A stretch of 64,000 bases of DNA from Taishania sp964580465 (lineage in GTDB: Bacteria; Bacteroidota; Bacteroidia; Flavobacteriales_D; Crocinitomicaceae): positions 123,749 through 187,748 of the forward strand of contig CAZOKJ010000001.1 of assembly GCA_964580465.1 (NCBI GenBank). The letters run 5' to 3'. The position numbers were made by a program, and so were the translations under genes. A model generated the notes under the pieces. The model did no database searches and was not told where the DNA came from. It was given only the letters and a program-made list of their open reading frames with translations. This document shows positions 52,526 to 60,756 of the stretch, piece after piece. The number at the start of each line of letters is the position of its first letter. Positions within the stretch are counted from its first letter, which is position 1.

Positions 52526-52990
52526 TTATTTTTCTAAAATTTCTAAAATTTCTTCTGTGTGATTTTTAGTATTTGGCTTTTTAATAATTGCCATAATCAT
52601 TTGATTTTCATCAATTATGAAGGTTGTTCTATGAATGCCATCAAAGGTTCTACCCATGAATTTTTTTTCTCCCCAAACACCGTATTGATTTAATATTAAC
52701 TTATCAGTGTCTGCGATAATTGGAAAGTTTAACTGATGTTTGTCACTGAATTTTGCATGAGATGTGACAGAATCTGCACTAATTCCTATCACTGCTATGC
52801 CTTTTTCTTTTAATATTGCTTCGTTGTCACGTAAATTACACGCTTGCGCTGTGCATCCAGGTGTACTATCTTTTGGATAAAAATAAACAACTACTTTTTG
52901 TCCTTTGAAATCTGAAAGTGATATTTTCTCACCGTTTTGATTTAGTCCCGTAAATTGCGGAGCTGCATCACCTATGTTTAACTGTTTCAT
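52526..52990 (-). CDS. bcp: Thiol peroxidase of the Bcp/PrxQ family
   Basis: 154 residues with the peroxidatic Cys in FYPKDSTPGCTAQACNLRDN and the resolving Cys five residues on, the PrxQ alpha-type arrangement. It reduces hydroperoxides with thioredoxin in the cytoplasm. The leader ends with the same 12 bases as the recA leader. Confidence 0.95.
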   Translation of the reverse strand: MKQLNIGDAAPQFTGLNQNGEKISLSDFKGQKVVVYFYPKDSTPGCTAQACNLRDNEAILKEKGIAVIGISADSVTSHAKFSDKHQLNFPIIADTDKLILNQYGVWGEKKFMGRTFDGIHRTTFIIDENQMIMAIIKKPNTKNHTEEILEILEK

Positions 52991-53131
52991 CGTTGGTTTT
53001 TGTTTTTTTATTGATTAACTGTTAACCAAAGATACAACTATTTTTTAATTTGACAAAAAAAACATCAAAAAAATGATTAAAAATTAATCTTTTAATTTTA
53101 ATGTATTGATAACTAAATTGTTGTGTTTTTT

Positions 53132-54322
53132 TTATTTGAGTATGAACGGACCCGTCCGAGCTAATTGTTTGAAAAATTCTTCTTCCGACAGATCTATGAT
53201 ATGGGCTCCAGGAAAGTAAAACCGTGCTATCTGTCGAAAATCATAACCTAAACGTGCCATTTTCATTGCACCTTCTTGACATAAACCAACTCCGTGGCCA
53301 TAGCCTTTTCCAGATATAATGACTTCTTCATTTTCTAACCTGATTGAAAAAAAGGTGGAACGTAAGTTAAATTTTGTGCGTATATCTCTTAAAGGTATTC
53401 CTAAAGCTGGAGAAACTAGGAATGCTTTTCGCTCTTCTTGGTCAAATTGATACAACTTTTCATACCAAACACTGTCTGTAATTGGATAGTTGAATTGACT
53501 TGTTAGGTAGTCTTCCCATTCTTTTTTATCTATTTTTTTTCCCCATTTTGCTTGGCGTGTGTATATACAAAAGGTATCTTGAAATGTTGTTAAATACGGC
53601 ACGGAGTTGTTCCAAATATAATCTGGTTCACTTGTTTGTCCTCCACAATTGGCATGGAAATAGGCGTCAATTAATTGGTTTTTAGTGTCCAACATTACAC
53701 TCCCAGTCGTTTCTTTAACAGCTTCTCGAATTGTTGGTGTAAATCGAAGCATGTTGTGATAGGCTTGACAGTGGACTCTATCGCATAGTGAAAATCCTTC
53801 TTTATTGTGTTTGTTGACGTATTTTAATGCATAAGTCCGACTCATCAAAGCTTGTACTTTATAGTATTCAATGTCTTGACCTCCACCTCCTTCTGATTCT
53901 ACAACGCCTGCAAGGTAATTGTCTATATCCACTAAATTGACAACAGTTATGGCTTTATCAGCTGCAAATAATTCGATGTCTTCTTCGTATTTTCGTGGTT
54001 TTGCACCGCTTACTCCTTTGGGATCGAGGGTGATGGAAGATCCTATGTTATTTTGATGTAGGACAATCTTATGATACAAGCCTTTATCTACAACCCCTAA
54101 CTTTAATCTTAAAAGGTTGTTTTCTACACTTACATCGATGAATTCATTGGGTAAAAGCGAACCAAATTTAGTAGTGTCTGCGTATATAGCATAGCTACCT
54201 GAGTTATAGGCAAGTGCAATTCTTTTAATCGAATAATCTCGATAAACGCCTATTCTCATTTGTTGTGCAAAAACGAATGAGTTGATAATGCCGATTAAAA
54301 ATAATGCGAATAACTGTTTCAC
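53132..54322 (-). CDS. SpoIID/LytB-domain exported protein
   Basis: 396 residues with a signal peptide (to about FVFAQ). The SpoIID domain holds VESEGGGGQDIEYYKVQALMSRTYAL, the middle HANCGGQTS and the terminal GKGYGHGVGLCQEGAMKMA. Family members are murein transglycosylases or amidase enhancers in spore formers. In this non-sporulating organism a role in peptidoglycan remodelling is inferred. Confidence 0.9.
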   Translation of the reverse strand: MKQLFALFLIGIINSFVFAQQMRIGVYRDYSIKRIALAYNSGSYAIYADTTKFGSLLPNEFIDVSVENNLLRLKLGVVDKGLYHKIVLHQNNIGSSITLDPKGVSGAKPRKYEEDIELFAADKAITVVNLVDIDNYLAGVVESEGGGGQDIEYYKVQALMSRTYALKYVNKHNKEGFSLCDRVHCQAYHNMLRFTPTIREAVKETTGSVMLDTKNQLIDAYFHANCGGQTSEPDYIWNNSVPYLTTFQDTFCIYTRQAKWGKKIDKKEWEDYLTSQFNYPITDSVWYEKLYQFDQEERKAFLVSPALGIPLRDIRTKFNLRSTFFSIRLENEEVIISGKGYGHGVGLCQEGAMKMARLGYDFRQIARFYFPGAHIIDLSEEEFFKQLARTGPFILK

Positions 54323-54361
54323 CTTGCAAAAATAATTACTATAAGCTGATATTGAACCAAC

Positions 54362-55489
54362 TTATGAATTAGTTTTCAACAATAATCGTGCAATTTTTTC
54401 ACTTGCACCCCCATCTCCTAAAATTGATTTCAATTGTTGGTAATTTGCTAACATTTCTTGGCGCTTTTTACCTCCAACTAATAGTTGCTCTAATTCTGCT
54501 TGAATAGCTGAAGGATTGCACTCTTTTTGGATGAGTTCTTTCACTACCTCTTTGTCCATTATTAAATTAACAAGTGAAATATACTTGATTTTAATTAGTT
54601 GTTTAGCAATGATATAGGAAATTGGTGAGCCGATGTAACACACTACTTCTGGTACTTCAAAAAGTGCAGTTTCTAATGTTGCTGTTCCAGATGTCACGAC
54701 TGCTGCTTCTGCTTGTGAAAGCAAATCGTATGTTTGGTTAAAAACGATGTGTATATTGGTATGTTTACCTATCCATTGTTGATAGTATTCAGGATCTAAA
54801 CTTGGTGCGCCTGCAATGACTAGTTGATAATTTGTAAAGCTTTTAACAGCTTCTAACATAATGGGTAGCTTTTTAGAAACTTCTTGTTTTCGGCTACCAG
54901 GAAGTATAGCAATGATGGGTTTTTCTGATAAATTATTGTTCGTTCTGAATTGAGTATCTGTTGTCTTGTCCTTGTAGTTTTGAATGGCATCGAGTAGGGG
55001 ATGTCCCACGTATGTTACATCATAGTTGAATTTTTGATAGAATTCTTCTTCAAAAGGAAGGATAACATACATTTCATCCACTACTTTTTTTATTGTGTGA
55101 ACTCTATTTTGTTTCCATGCCCAAACTTGTGGTGAAATGTAGTAAATCACTTTTATTCCTTGTGTTTTAGCCCACTCTGCAATACGAAGATTAAAACCGG
55201 GATAGTCCACTAAAATAAGAGCGTCGGGACGATTTTTTAGAATGTCTTCTTTGCAAAATCGAATGTTATTGAGGATGGTTTTTAGGTTCAATACTACTTC
55301 TACAAACCCCATGAAGGCAAGTTCTTTGATGTGTTTTACACGCGTACCGCCCACTTTTGTCATTTCGTCGCCGCCCCAAAATCGGAACGAACAATTAGGA
55401 TTTTCATGGAGCATTGCACGCATTAGATTGCTAGCATGTAAATCGCCTGAAGCTTCGCCTGCAATGATGTAAAATTGTTTTTGTTCCAT
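54362..55489 (-). CDS. lpxB: Lipid-A-disaccharide synthase
   Basis: 375 residues with the family start YIIAGEASGDLHASNLMRAM, then ALILVDYPGFNLRIAEWAK and ILPGSRKQEVSKKLPIM. It joins UDP-2,3-diacylglucosamine and lipid X at the inner membrane. Its ATG overlaps the stop of the upstream small membrane protein by one base. Confidence 0.97.
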   Translation of the reverse strand: MEQKQFYIIAGEASGDLHASNLMRAMLHENPNCSFRFWGGDEMTKVGGTRVKHIKELAFMGFVEVVLNLKTILNNIRFCKEDILKNRPDALILVDYPGFNLRIAEWAKTQGIKVIYYISPQVWAWKQNRVHTIKKVVDEMYVILPFEEEFYQKFNYDVTYVGHPLLDAIQNYKDKTTDTQFRTNNNLSEKPIIAILPGSRKQEVSKKLPIMLEAVKSFTNYQLVIAGAPSLDPEYYQQWIGKHTNIHIVFNQTYDLLSQAEAAVVTSGTATLETALFEVPEVVCYIGSPISYIIAKQLIKIKYISLVNLIMDKEVVKELIQKECNPSAIQAELEQLLVGGKKRQEMLANYQQLKSILGDGGASEKIARLLLKTNS

Positions 55490-55800
55490 TAGAGAATAAA
55501 TTTCACCACTAACATTACCAATAAATCAATGACGGTTGCAGCGATAATCCCTTGCCCAAAAGCCCAATTTGCTTGTTTAAGTGAAACAAAATGAAACCAC
55601 GGAAGGTTAGCAATGGCAGCTAATGATATAATTTTTGCTGTGTACACGCGCAAATGAATGAAGCGGTGCATCATTTCGTTGTACGATACATTATTGGTGT
55701 AGCTAAAAATTCCAATAATAATGAAAATGGCTACTAGGATGGTTAAAATTCCAACGATTAAGCCTTTTGTATGTTCTATAGACCAATTTTTTATGTTCAT
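55489..55800 (-). CDS. Small membrane protein between surE and lpxB
   Basis: 103 residues from the ATG at 55800 (MNIKNWSIEHTKGLIVG); an in-frame ATG at 55827 lies inside surE. Three hydrophobic segments (about 13-33, 50-67, 80-102). The segment THR-like MMHRFIHLRVYTAKIISLAAIANLPWFHF is charged and aromatic. It starts one base after surE and its stop overlaps the lpxB ATG, so all three are coupled. A lipid A or envelope role is inferred only from this position. Confidence 0.75.
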   Translation of the reverse strand: MNIKNWSIEHTKGLIVGILTILVAIFIIIGIFSYTNNVSYNEMMHRFIHLRVYTAKIISLAAIANLPWFHFVSLKQANWAFGQGIIAATVIDLLVMLVVKFIL

Positions 55801-55801
55801 G

Positions 55802-56563
55802 TTATTTCCAATTTTGAATGATTTCAATGGCTTGATAGGCTGTCATGTCAAATTGTGTTGGGACAATTGTTGCATATCCTTCCTTGATATAATATAAATC
55901 AGTATCTTTTTCTATTTCGATTTCTCTGAATTCACCTGTTAACCAATAATATGGATGTCCAAAAGTGTCTTCTCTGCGCTCAAAACGATCATCCCAAAAA
56001 GCAGCAGCTTGTTTACAAATTTTCATTCCTTTTATTTCATTTTCATGAAGTTTTGGAATGTTTACGTTTAAGCATACATGTTGAGGAAAAGCATTTGTCA
56101 ATGCCATTCGGGTGATGTCTTCCACTATTTTTTCGCACGCTGAAAAGTCTGCATCTGCATCAAAATCGCACAATGAAAAACCTATTGATGGAATGTTTTC
56201 CATGGCACCTTCAACCGCAGCAGACATGGTTCCAGAATACAATACATTGGTTGAGAAATTCGCTCCGTGATTAATTCCGGAAACTAATAGATCAGGTTTG
56301 CGTTTTAAAATTTCATAGATACCCATTTTCACACAGTCCACCGGAGTTCCACTCGTTGAATAGGCTTCCACTTGATCGAAAACGGGGGTTTTTCGCATGC
56401 GTAGAGGATTATTTACAGTAATTGCGTGTCCCATTCCCGATTGTGGTTTGTCTGGTGCAACTACAACAACAGTACCTATTTTTTGCATGATTTTTACCAA
56501 TGTAGCAATGCCTTTTGCCATTATTCCATCGTCATTGGTAACTAGAATTAAAGGTTTGTCCAT
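55802..56563 (-). CDS. surE: 5'/3'-nucleotidase SurE
   Basis: 253 residues with PLILVTNDDGIMAKGIATLV, the metal ligands ND and the Ser-containing PDKPQSGMG, and LLVSGINHGANFSTNVLYSGTVxA-type motif (VLYSGTMSAAVEGAM). It dephosphorylates nucleoside monophosphates. First gene of surE-membrane protein-lpxB. Confidence 0.97.
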   Translation of the reverse strand: MDKPLILVTNDDGIMAKGIATLVKIMQKIGTVVVVAPDKPQSGMGHAITVNNPLRMRKTPVFDQVEAYSTSGTPVDCVKMGIYEILKRKPDLLVSGINHGANFSTNVLYSGTMSAAVEGAMENIPSIGFSLCDFDADADFSACEKIVEDITRMALTNAFPQHVCLNVNIPKLHENEIKGMKICKQAAAFWDDRFERREDTFGHPYYWLTGEFREIEIEKDTDLYYIKEGYATIVPTQFDMTAYQAIEIIQNWK

Positions 56564-56669
56564 GGAGTGTGTGTTCTAATCAGTGCGAATTTAATAAAAT
56601 TCACGAACTATTTATTAGAAAAAAGAGGAAATCCTTTGTATTATTTAAAAATGTATGAAATAGTTGTTT

Positions 56670-57179
56670 TTATTGCTGCTTCCACTGTGCATTTTGAACA
56701 ATTTCATCTATTTTTTCTTCAAAAGCTAACATGTATTCTGGATAGTCAATTCTTCTTTTGACAACCTTGCGTTTTTTGTTGATAACAATGGAAGAGGTTG
56801 TAGTTGGCAAATCTGTTACGCCTTTGTTGTCGTAAACATCTTCTAAGCCCATATAGTTGATTTCTTTTGCTGTTGAAATCAAGCTGTTTAATTGGTCTTT
56901 AGAAAGTTGAGCCGTAAACGTTCCAATCATTTTAACATTGGCTTTGCCGACATAAACAGCGTGGCCTGATTGGTAAATTTCAACTTTATAGACAGGACAT
57001 GTTCCAAAACAAAAACCACGTTCTAATGTTGCTAATAAGCTGTCAGACTTTGCAACTTTATTTTGTGAAACAAATTCAGCAGTGTCAACTGAAGTATTTT
57101 GGCTGTTTTTTTTAGAAGCACAAGCGGTTTGAACCAGTGCTAAGCTCATTAATATAATTGAAAAAAAGAATGTTTTCAT
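56670..57179 (-). CDS. DUF6438-type lipoprotein
   Basis: 169 residues with a lipoprotein signal (VQTAC, about residue 20). The mature domain opens LERGFCFGTCPVYKVEIYQSG, with a Cys pair, and continues with LSKDQLNSLISTAKEINY and VVKRRIDYPEYMLAFEE. This is the DUF6438 pattern, of unknown function, common in Bacteroidota. The two cysteines (FCFGTC) may form a disulfide. Confidence 0.8.
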   Translation of the reverse strand: MKTFFFSIILMSLALVQTACASKKNSQNTSVDTAEFVSQNKVAKSDSLLATLERGFCFGTCPVYKVEIYQSGHAVYVGKANVKMIGTFTAQLSKDQLNSLISTAKEINYMGLEDVYDNKGVTDLPTTTSSIVINKKRKVVKRRIDYPEYMLAFEEKIDEIVQNAQWKQQ

Positions 57180-57250
57180 TGTTTTTGGTTTTTACTTTTT
57201 AGTACTCTATCAAAAATTAAGCCAAAAATGTAAAGCTCTTTCTTTGATTA

Positions 57251-57625
57251 TTATTTTAAGTTCATCGCATCAAGGTAGCGACTTAAATTAGGGTTGTCTT
57301 TTAAGCTGTCAGCTCCAAGAATAAGAATGTTTGAACAACCATTTCTTTCTAACCACAACGAAAAGTTAGATACACCAACCATCAATGTTCCATTAATATC
57401 AATGCGTTGAACAGGTTTTAACGTCTTGTCAAAAATGTTTCTAATTTCTTGTAAATCTTTTTCAATGTCTAAGTTTTGATTTAAAATTACAAGGCCTTCA
57501 ACATTTTCGTCAAAACCTTCTTCTAATGGAAGGGGTTCGATTTCCAATTCATTGTTTTGAGCCCAGTCGGTTAATAGTCCAGCGAATGATGCGTTTGGCT
57601 TTATAAATACTTTTTTTAATTTCAT
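57251..57625 (-). CDS. Small cytoplasmic protein of unknown function
   Basis: 124 residues from ATG 57625 (MKLKKVFIKPNASFAGLLTDWAQNN); ATG 57646 is also possible. The predicted -7 box at 57661 would leave only about nine leader bases for the upstream start, so I prefer the later one. Acidic central segment (EEGFDENVEGLVILN), C-terminal NGCSNILILGADSL. An alpha/beta fold is likely, no family recognised. Confidence 0.6.
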   Translation of the reverse strand: MKLKKVFIKPNASFAGLLTDWAQNNELEIEPLPLEEGFDENVEGLVILNQNLDIEKDLQEIRNIFDKTLKPVQRIDINGTLMVGVSNFSLWLERNGCSNILILGADSLKDNPNLSRYLDAMNLK

Positions 57626-57660
57626 GTTGTTGTTGAAACGTTCCATGTTTGAAACGGCTG

Positions 57661-57668
57661 CAAATTTA
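57661..57668 (-). promoter_or_regulatory. -7 box of the small unknown gene
   Basis: On the minus strand TAAATTTG, an exact TAnnTTTG match. No TTG at the -33 position. Confidence 0.5.
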
Positions 57669-57703
57669 CTTTTTTTTGTTTGAAATAAAAATATATTAAC
57701 GGT

Positions 57704-59095
57704 TTAATAACCTAATAACTTAAGAAAGTCATCTGCGGTTTGTTCTTCGCTAAAAATTTCAGTGTGAATTTTCCCTTCTTCATCACGTTGAATCAAGATG
57801 TGTTTTGGTTCAGGAATTAAACAGTGTTTTAATCCGCCAAATCCACCAACTGTTTCTTGATATGCTCCTGTGTTGAAAAAACCAATAAATAATGGAGCAT
57901 TTCTATCAAAACGTGGTAAATAAATAGCGTTGGCATGCTGTTCTGAGTTGTAATAATCATCAGAATCGCAAGTCAATCCGCCCAATAACACACGTTCGTA
58001 ATCTTCATTCCATCTATTAATCGGCAACATAATGAATCGCTTGTTAATTGCCCAAGTATCTGGCAAATTGGTCATGAAAGAAGAGTCAATCATGTTCCAT
58101 TTTTCTCTGTCATTTTGTTGCTTTTGGTGCAATACTCTAAAAATAGCACCTCCACTTTCACCTACTGTAAATGAACCAAATTCAGTAAAGATATTAGGTT
58201 CTGGAATGTCATTATCTGCACAAACACGCTTGATTTGAGAAAGTATTTCTCTTACCATATATGGGTAATCGTAATCAAAAGCCAGCGATTGTTTAATAGG
58301 GAATCCTCCTCCGATGTTTAACGAATCTAAGGTAGGGCATACTTTTTTAAGGTCGGCATAAACACGCAAACATTTGGTTAATTCGTTCCAATAATAAGCG
58401 GTATCGTTTATTCCTGTGTTGATGAAAAAATGCAACATTTTCACTTTAACACGCGGGTTCCCGTCTAAAATAGCATTATAGAAAGGGACAATTTCACGGT
58501 AACGAATGCCTAAGCGAGAGGTGTAAAACTCAAATTTAGGCTCTTCTTCAGAAGCAATTCGAATACCAATGTTGATGTCTTTGTCTGTTTTCGCCAATAA
58601 GTCTTGCACTTCTTGTGTGTTGTCAACTATTGGAATGACACGCAACTTGTCTTGGTCAATTAAACGCGCTACATTTTCAATGTAACGTTGAGGCTTATAA
58701 CCATTACAAATAACGTATTGCCCGTCTTTTAATTTTCCTTCTTGATTTAATTTTTCTACAATAGCAATGTCAAAAGCGGATGAAGTTTCGATGTGAATAT
58801 CGTTTTTCATAGCTTCATTCATTACAAAAGAGAAATGAGAACTTTTTGTACAATAACAATAGTTGTAAGAACCTTGATATCCTAAATTGTGCATCGATTC
58901 TCTAAACCAATGTTTTGCACGTTGTATATTATGCGATATTTGTGGTAAATAGTTGAATTTTAATGGTGTACCATATTTTTCAACCAATCTCATAAGATCA
59001 ATACCGTGAAACATTAAACGATCATCCACCAAGCTAAATTCATCTTGTGGAAAGTCAAATGTTTGGTCAATTAAATCAATGTATTTTGTTCTCAT
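57704..59095 (-). CDS. speA: Arginine decarboxylase (PLP fold III)
   Basis: 463 residues of the alanine-racemase-fold decarboxylases. The PLP lysine is probably in YCYCTKSSHFSFV (about 84), and the glycine-rich phosphate loop is LNIGGGFPIKQS, with the barrel-domain Cys region in GLTCDSDDYYNSE. It makes agmatine from arginine, the first step to putrescine and spermidine. This Bacteroidota type is shorter than E. coli SpeA. The -7 box TAATTTTG lies at 59115-59122 on the minus strand. Confidence 0.85.
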   Translation of the reverse strand: MRTKYIDLIDQTFDFPQDEFSLVDDRLMFHGIDLMRLVEKYGTPLKFNYLPQISHNIQRAKHWFRESMHNLGYQGSYNYCYCTKSSHFSFVMNEAMKNDIHIETSSAFDIAIVEKLNQEGKLKDGQYVICNGYKPQRYIENVARLIDQDKLRVIPIVDNTQEVQDLLAKTDKDINIGIRIASEEEPKFEFYTSRLGIRYREIVPFYNAILDGNPRVKVKMLHFFINTGINDTAYYWNELTKCLRVYADLKKVCPTLDSLNIGGGFPIKQSLAFDYDYPYMVREILSQIKRVCADNDIPEPNIFTEFGSFTVGESGGAIFRVLHQKQQNDREKWNMIDSSFMTNLPDTWAINKRFIMLPINRWNEDYERVLLGGLTCDSDDYYNSEQHANAIYLPRFDRNAPLFIGFFNTGAYQETVGGFGGLKHCLIPEPKHILIQRDEEGKIHTEIFSEEQTADDFLKLLGY

Positions 59096-59169
59096 TCTTA
59101 TTTAATCAAAAACACAAAATTAATGTAGTTTTAGCAATAAAGCTAATAAACATTCAATTATTCGACGAC

Positions 59170-59532
59170 TTATTTTAATAAGCTTTGCAATGCCTCATCT
59201 GAGCGACCAATTGTTGCCACTCCATTGGTGATGATTATTGGACGTTGCATCACTTTGGGTTCAGTTGTAATAGTGTTGATAACCCATTCTTTTGTTACTT
59301 CTTTAGGTATTTCAATTCCTAATTTTTTAGCATCTGCAATACGAACTAAATCAATGAGTTGAAACTCTTTACTCAATGAATTAACGATGTTGGTAGCTGT
59401 TTCTTTTGAAATAGGTTGCTCCATGTAGCGAACGACTTCAATGTCGGAATCCATTCCATGGTCACCTAAAAAACACATAGCGTTGTTACTTTTTGAACAA
59501 CGAGAATTGTGAAAAATTTGTACTTTACTCAT
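59170..59532 (-). CDS. ArsC/Spx-family thiol protein
   Basis: 120 residues with the catalytic Cys in FHNSRCSKSNNAMCFL, and the conserved MEQPISKETATNIV and RPIIITNGVATIGR stretches. The family includes glutaredoxin-dependent arsenate reductases and YfgD-like proteins; without other ars genes nearby the YfgD-like assignment is as good. It follows prfB by 11 bases, so is probably co-transcribed. Confidence 0.85.
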   Translation of the reverse strand: MSKVQIFHNSRCSKSNNAMCFLGDHGMDSDIEVVRYMEQPISKETATNIVNSLSKEFQLIDLVRIADAKKLGIEIPKEVTKEWVINTITTEPKVMQRPIIITNGVATIGRSDEALQSLLK

Positions 59533-59543
59533 ATTGTGGTGGT

Positions 59544-60626
59544 TTAATTACTAAATTCCATTAAATAGGCTTTCAAGAATGGGAAAATATCGCCATTCAG
59601 CACTTTGTCTGGGTCGTTAACTGTGTAATCAGTTCGGTGGTCTTTCACACGTCGGTCATCTAATACGTAACTTCTGATTTGTGATCCCCATTCAATTTTT
59701 TTCTTGCCTGCTTCAATTTCTTGGCGCGATTCCATGCGTTTTCTTAATTCTATTTCATACAATTGAGAACGTAATAATTGCATGGCTTTTTCACGGTTTC
59801 CAAGTTGCGAACGTGTTTCAGTGTTTTCAATAACAATACCAGAAGGGGCGTGTCGCAAACGAACTCCTGTTTCTACTTTGTTGACATTTTGTCCACCAGC
59901 ACCTCCAGATCGGAAAGTGTCCCATGTAATATCTGCTGGATTGATGTCGATGTGAATGGTATCGTCAACAGAAGGGTAAACATAGACAGAAGCAAAAGAA
60001 GTCATCCGTTTTCCTTGAGCATTGTAAGGACTCACGCGAACCAATCGGTGGATGCCGTTTTCACCTTTGAGGTAGCCAAAAGCGTGATCTCCTTCTAATT
60101 CAATGGTTACTGTTTTTATGCCAGCAACATCACCTTCTTGGTAGTTCAATTCCTGCATTTTGTAGCCATTTTTATCTGCCCACATTTTATACATTCGATA
60201 CAACATGTCCGCCCAATCTTGTGCTTCAGTACCACCAGCTCCAGCAGTGATTTGAAGTACAGCGTTTAGACTATCCTCCTCACCAGAAAGCATGTTTTTA
60301 AGCTCTAAATCTTCAATTAAATCGGTTAATTCTTTGCCAATTTGATCCAATTCTTCTTCTGTAGCCATGCCTTCTTTAACAAATTCCATGGTTACTTCAA
60401 CATCGCCTAGTTTTGAAACCAATTCATCGTATGAATGAACCCAATGCTTCAATGAGCGAATGTTTTTCATTTTTGCCTCGGCTGCTTTCGCATCGTTCCA
60501 AAACTCAGGGTCTTGAGCTTTCAACTCCTCCTCTTTCAATTCCAATCGTTTGGCTGGAATATTTAAATAACCTTCTATTAAATGAACTCTTTCGGAAAGA
60601 GCTTTGAATTGTTCTTGATTTATCAT
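59544..60626 (-). CDS. prfB: Peptide chain release factor 2
   Basis: 360 residues with the GGQ motif in FRSGGAGGQNVNKVETGVR and the RF2-type stop recognition region near SPYNAQGKRMTSF. It releases peptides at UGA and UAA. The N-terminal region LIEGYLNIPAKRLEL reads straight through, so the usual programmed +1 frameshift site (CTT TGA) is missing. The -7 box TAATTTTG lies at 60634-60641 on the minus strand. Confidence 0.96.
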   Translation of the reverse strand: MINQEQFKALSERVHLIEGYLNIPAKRLELKEEELKAQDPEFWNDAKAAEAKMKNIRSLKHWVHSYDELVSKLGDVEVTMEFVKEGMATEEELDQIGKELTDLIEDLELKNMLSGEEDSLNAVLQITAGAGGTEAQDWADMLYRMYKMWADKNGYKMQELNYQEGDVAGIKTVTIELEGDHAFGYLKGENGIHRLVRVSPYNAQGKRMTSFASVYVYPSVDDTIHIDINPADITWDTFRSGGAGGQNVNKVETGVRLRHAPSGIVIENTETRSQLGNREKAMQLLRSQLYEIELRKRMESRQEIEAGKKKIEWGSQIRSYVLDDRRVKDHRTDYTVNDPDKVLNGDIFPFLKAYLMEFSN

Positions 60627-60715
60627 AACATTGCAAAATTAATGAAAAGCTAATTAATATGAATCGCTCGTTGAAAAATGTTTTTAGATTCTTACCAATT
60701 ATATCCAATCACTAA

Positions 60716-60746
60716 TTGTTTTTTATAATTATTAATGCGAATTTTG
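60716..60746 (+). promoter_or_regulatory. Candidate promoter of the PNGase F-like gene
   Basis: TTG at 60716-60718 and GAATTTTG at 60739-60746, spacer 20; one mismatch in the -7 box. Confidence 0.45.
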
Positions 60747-60756
60747 ACTTTTAATT

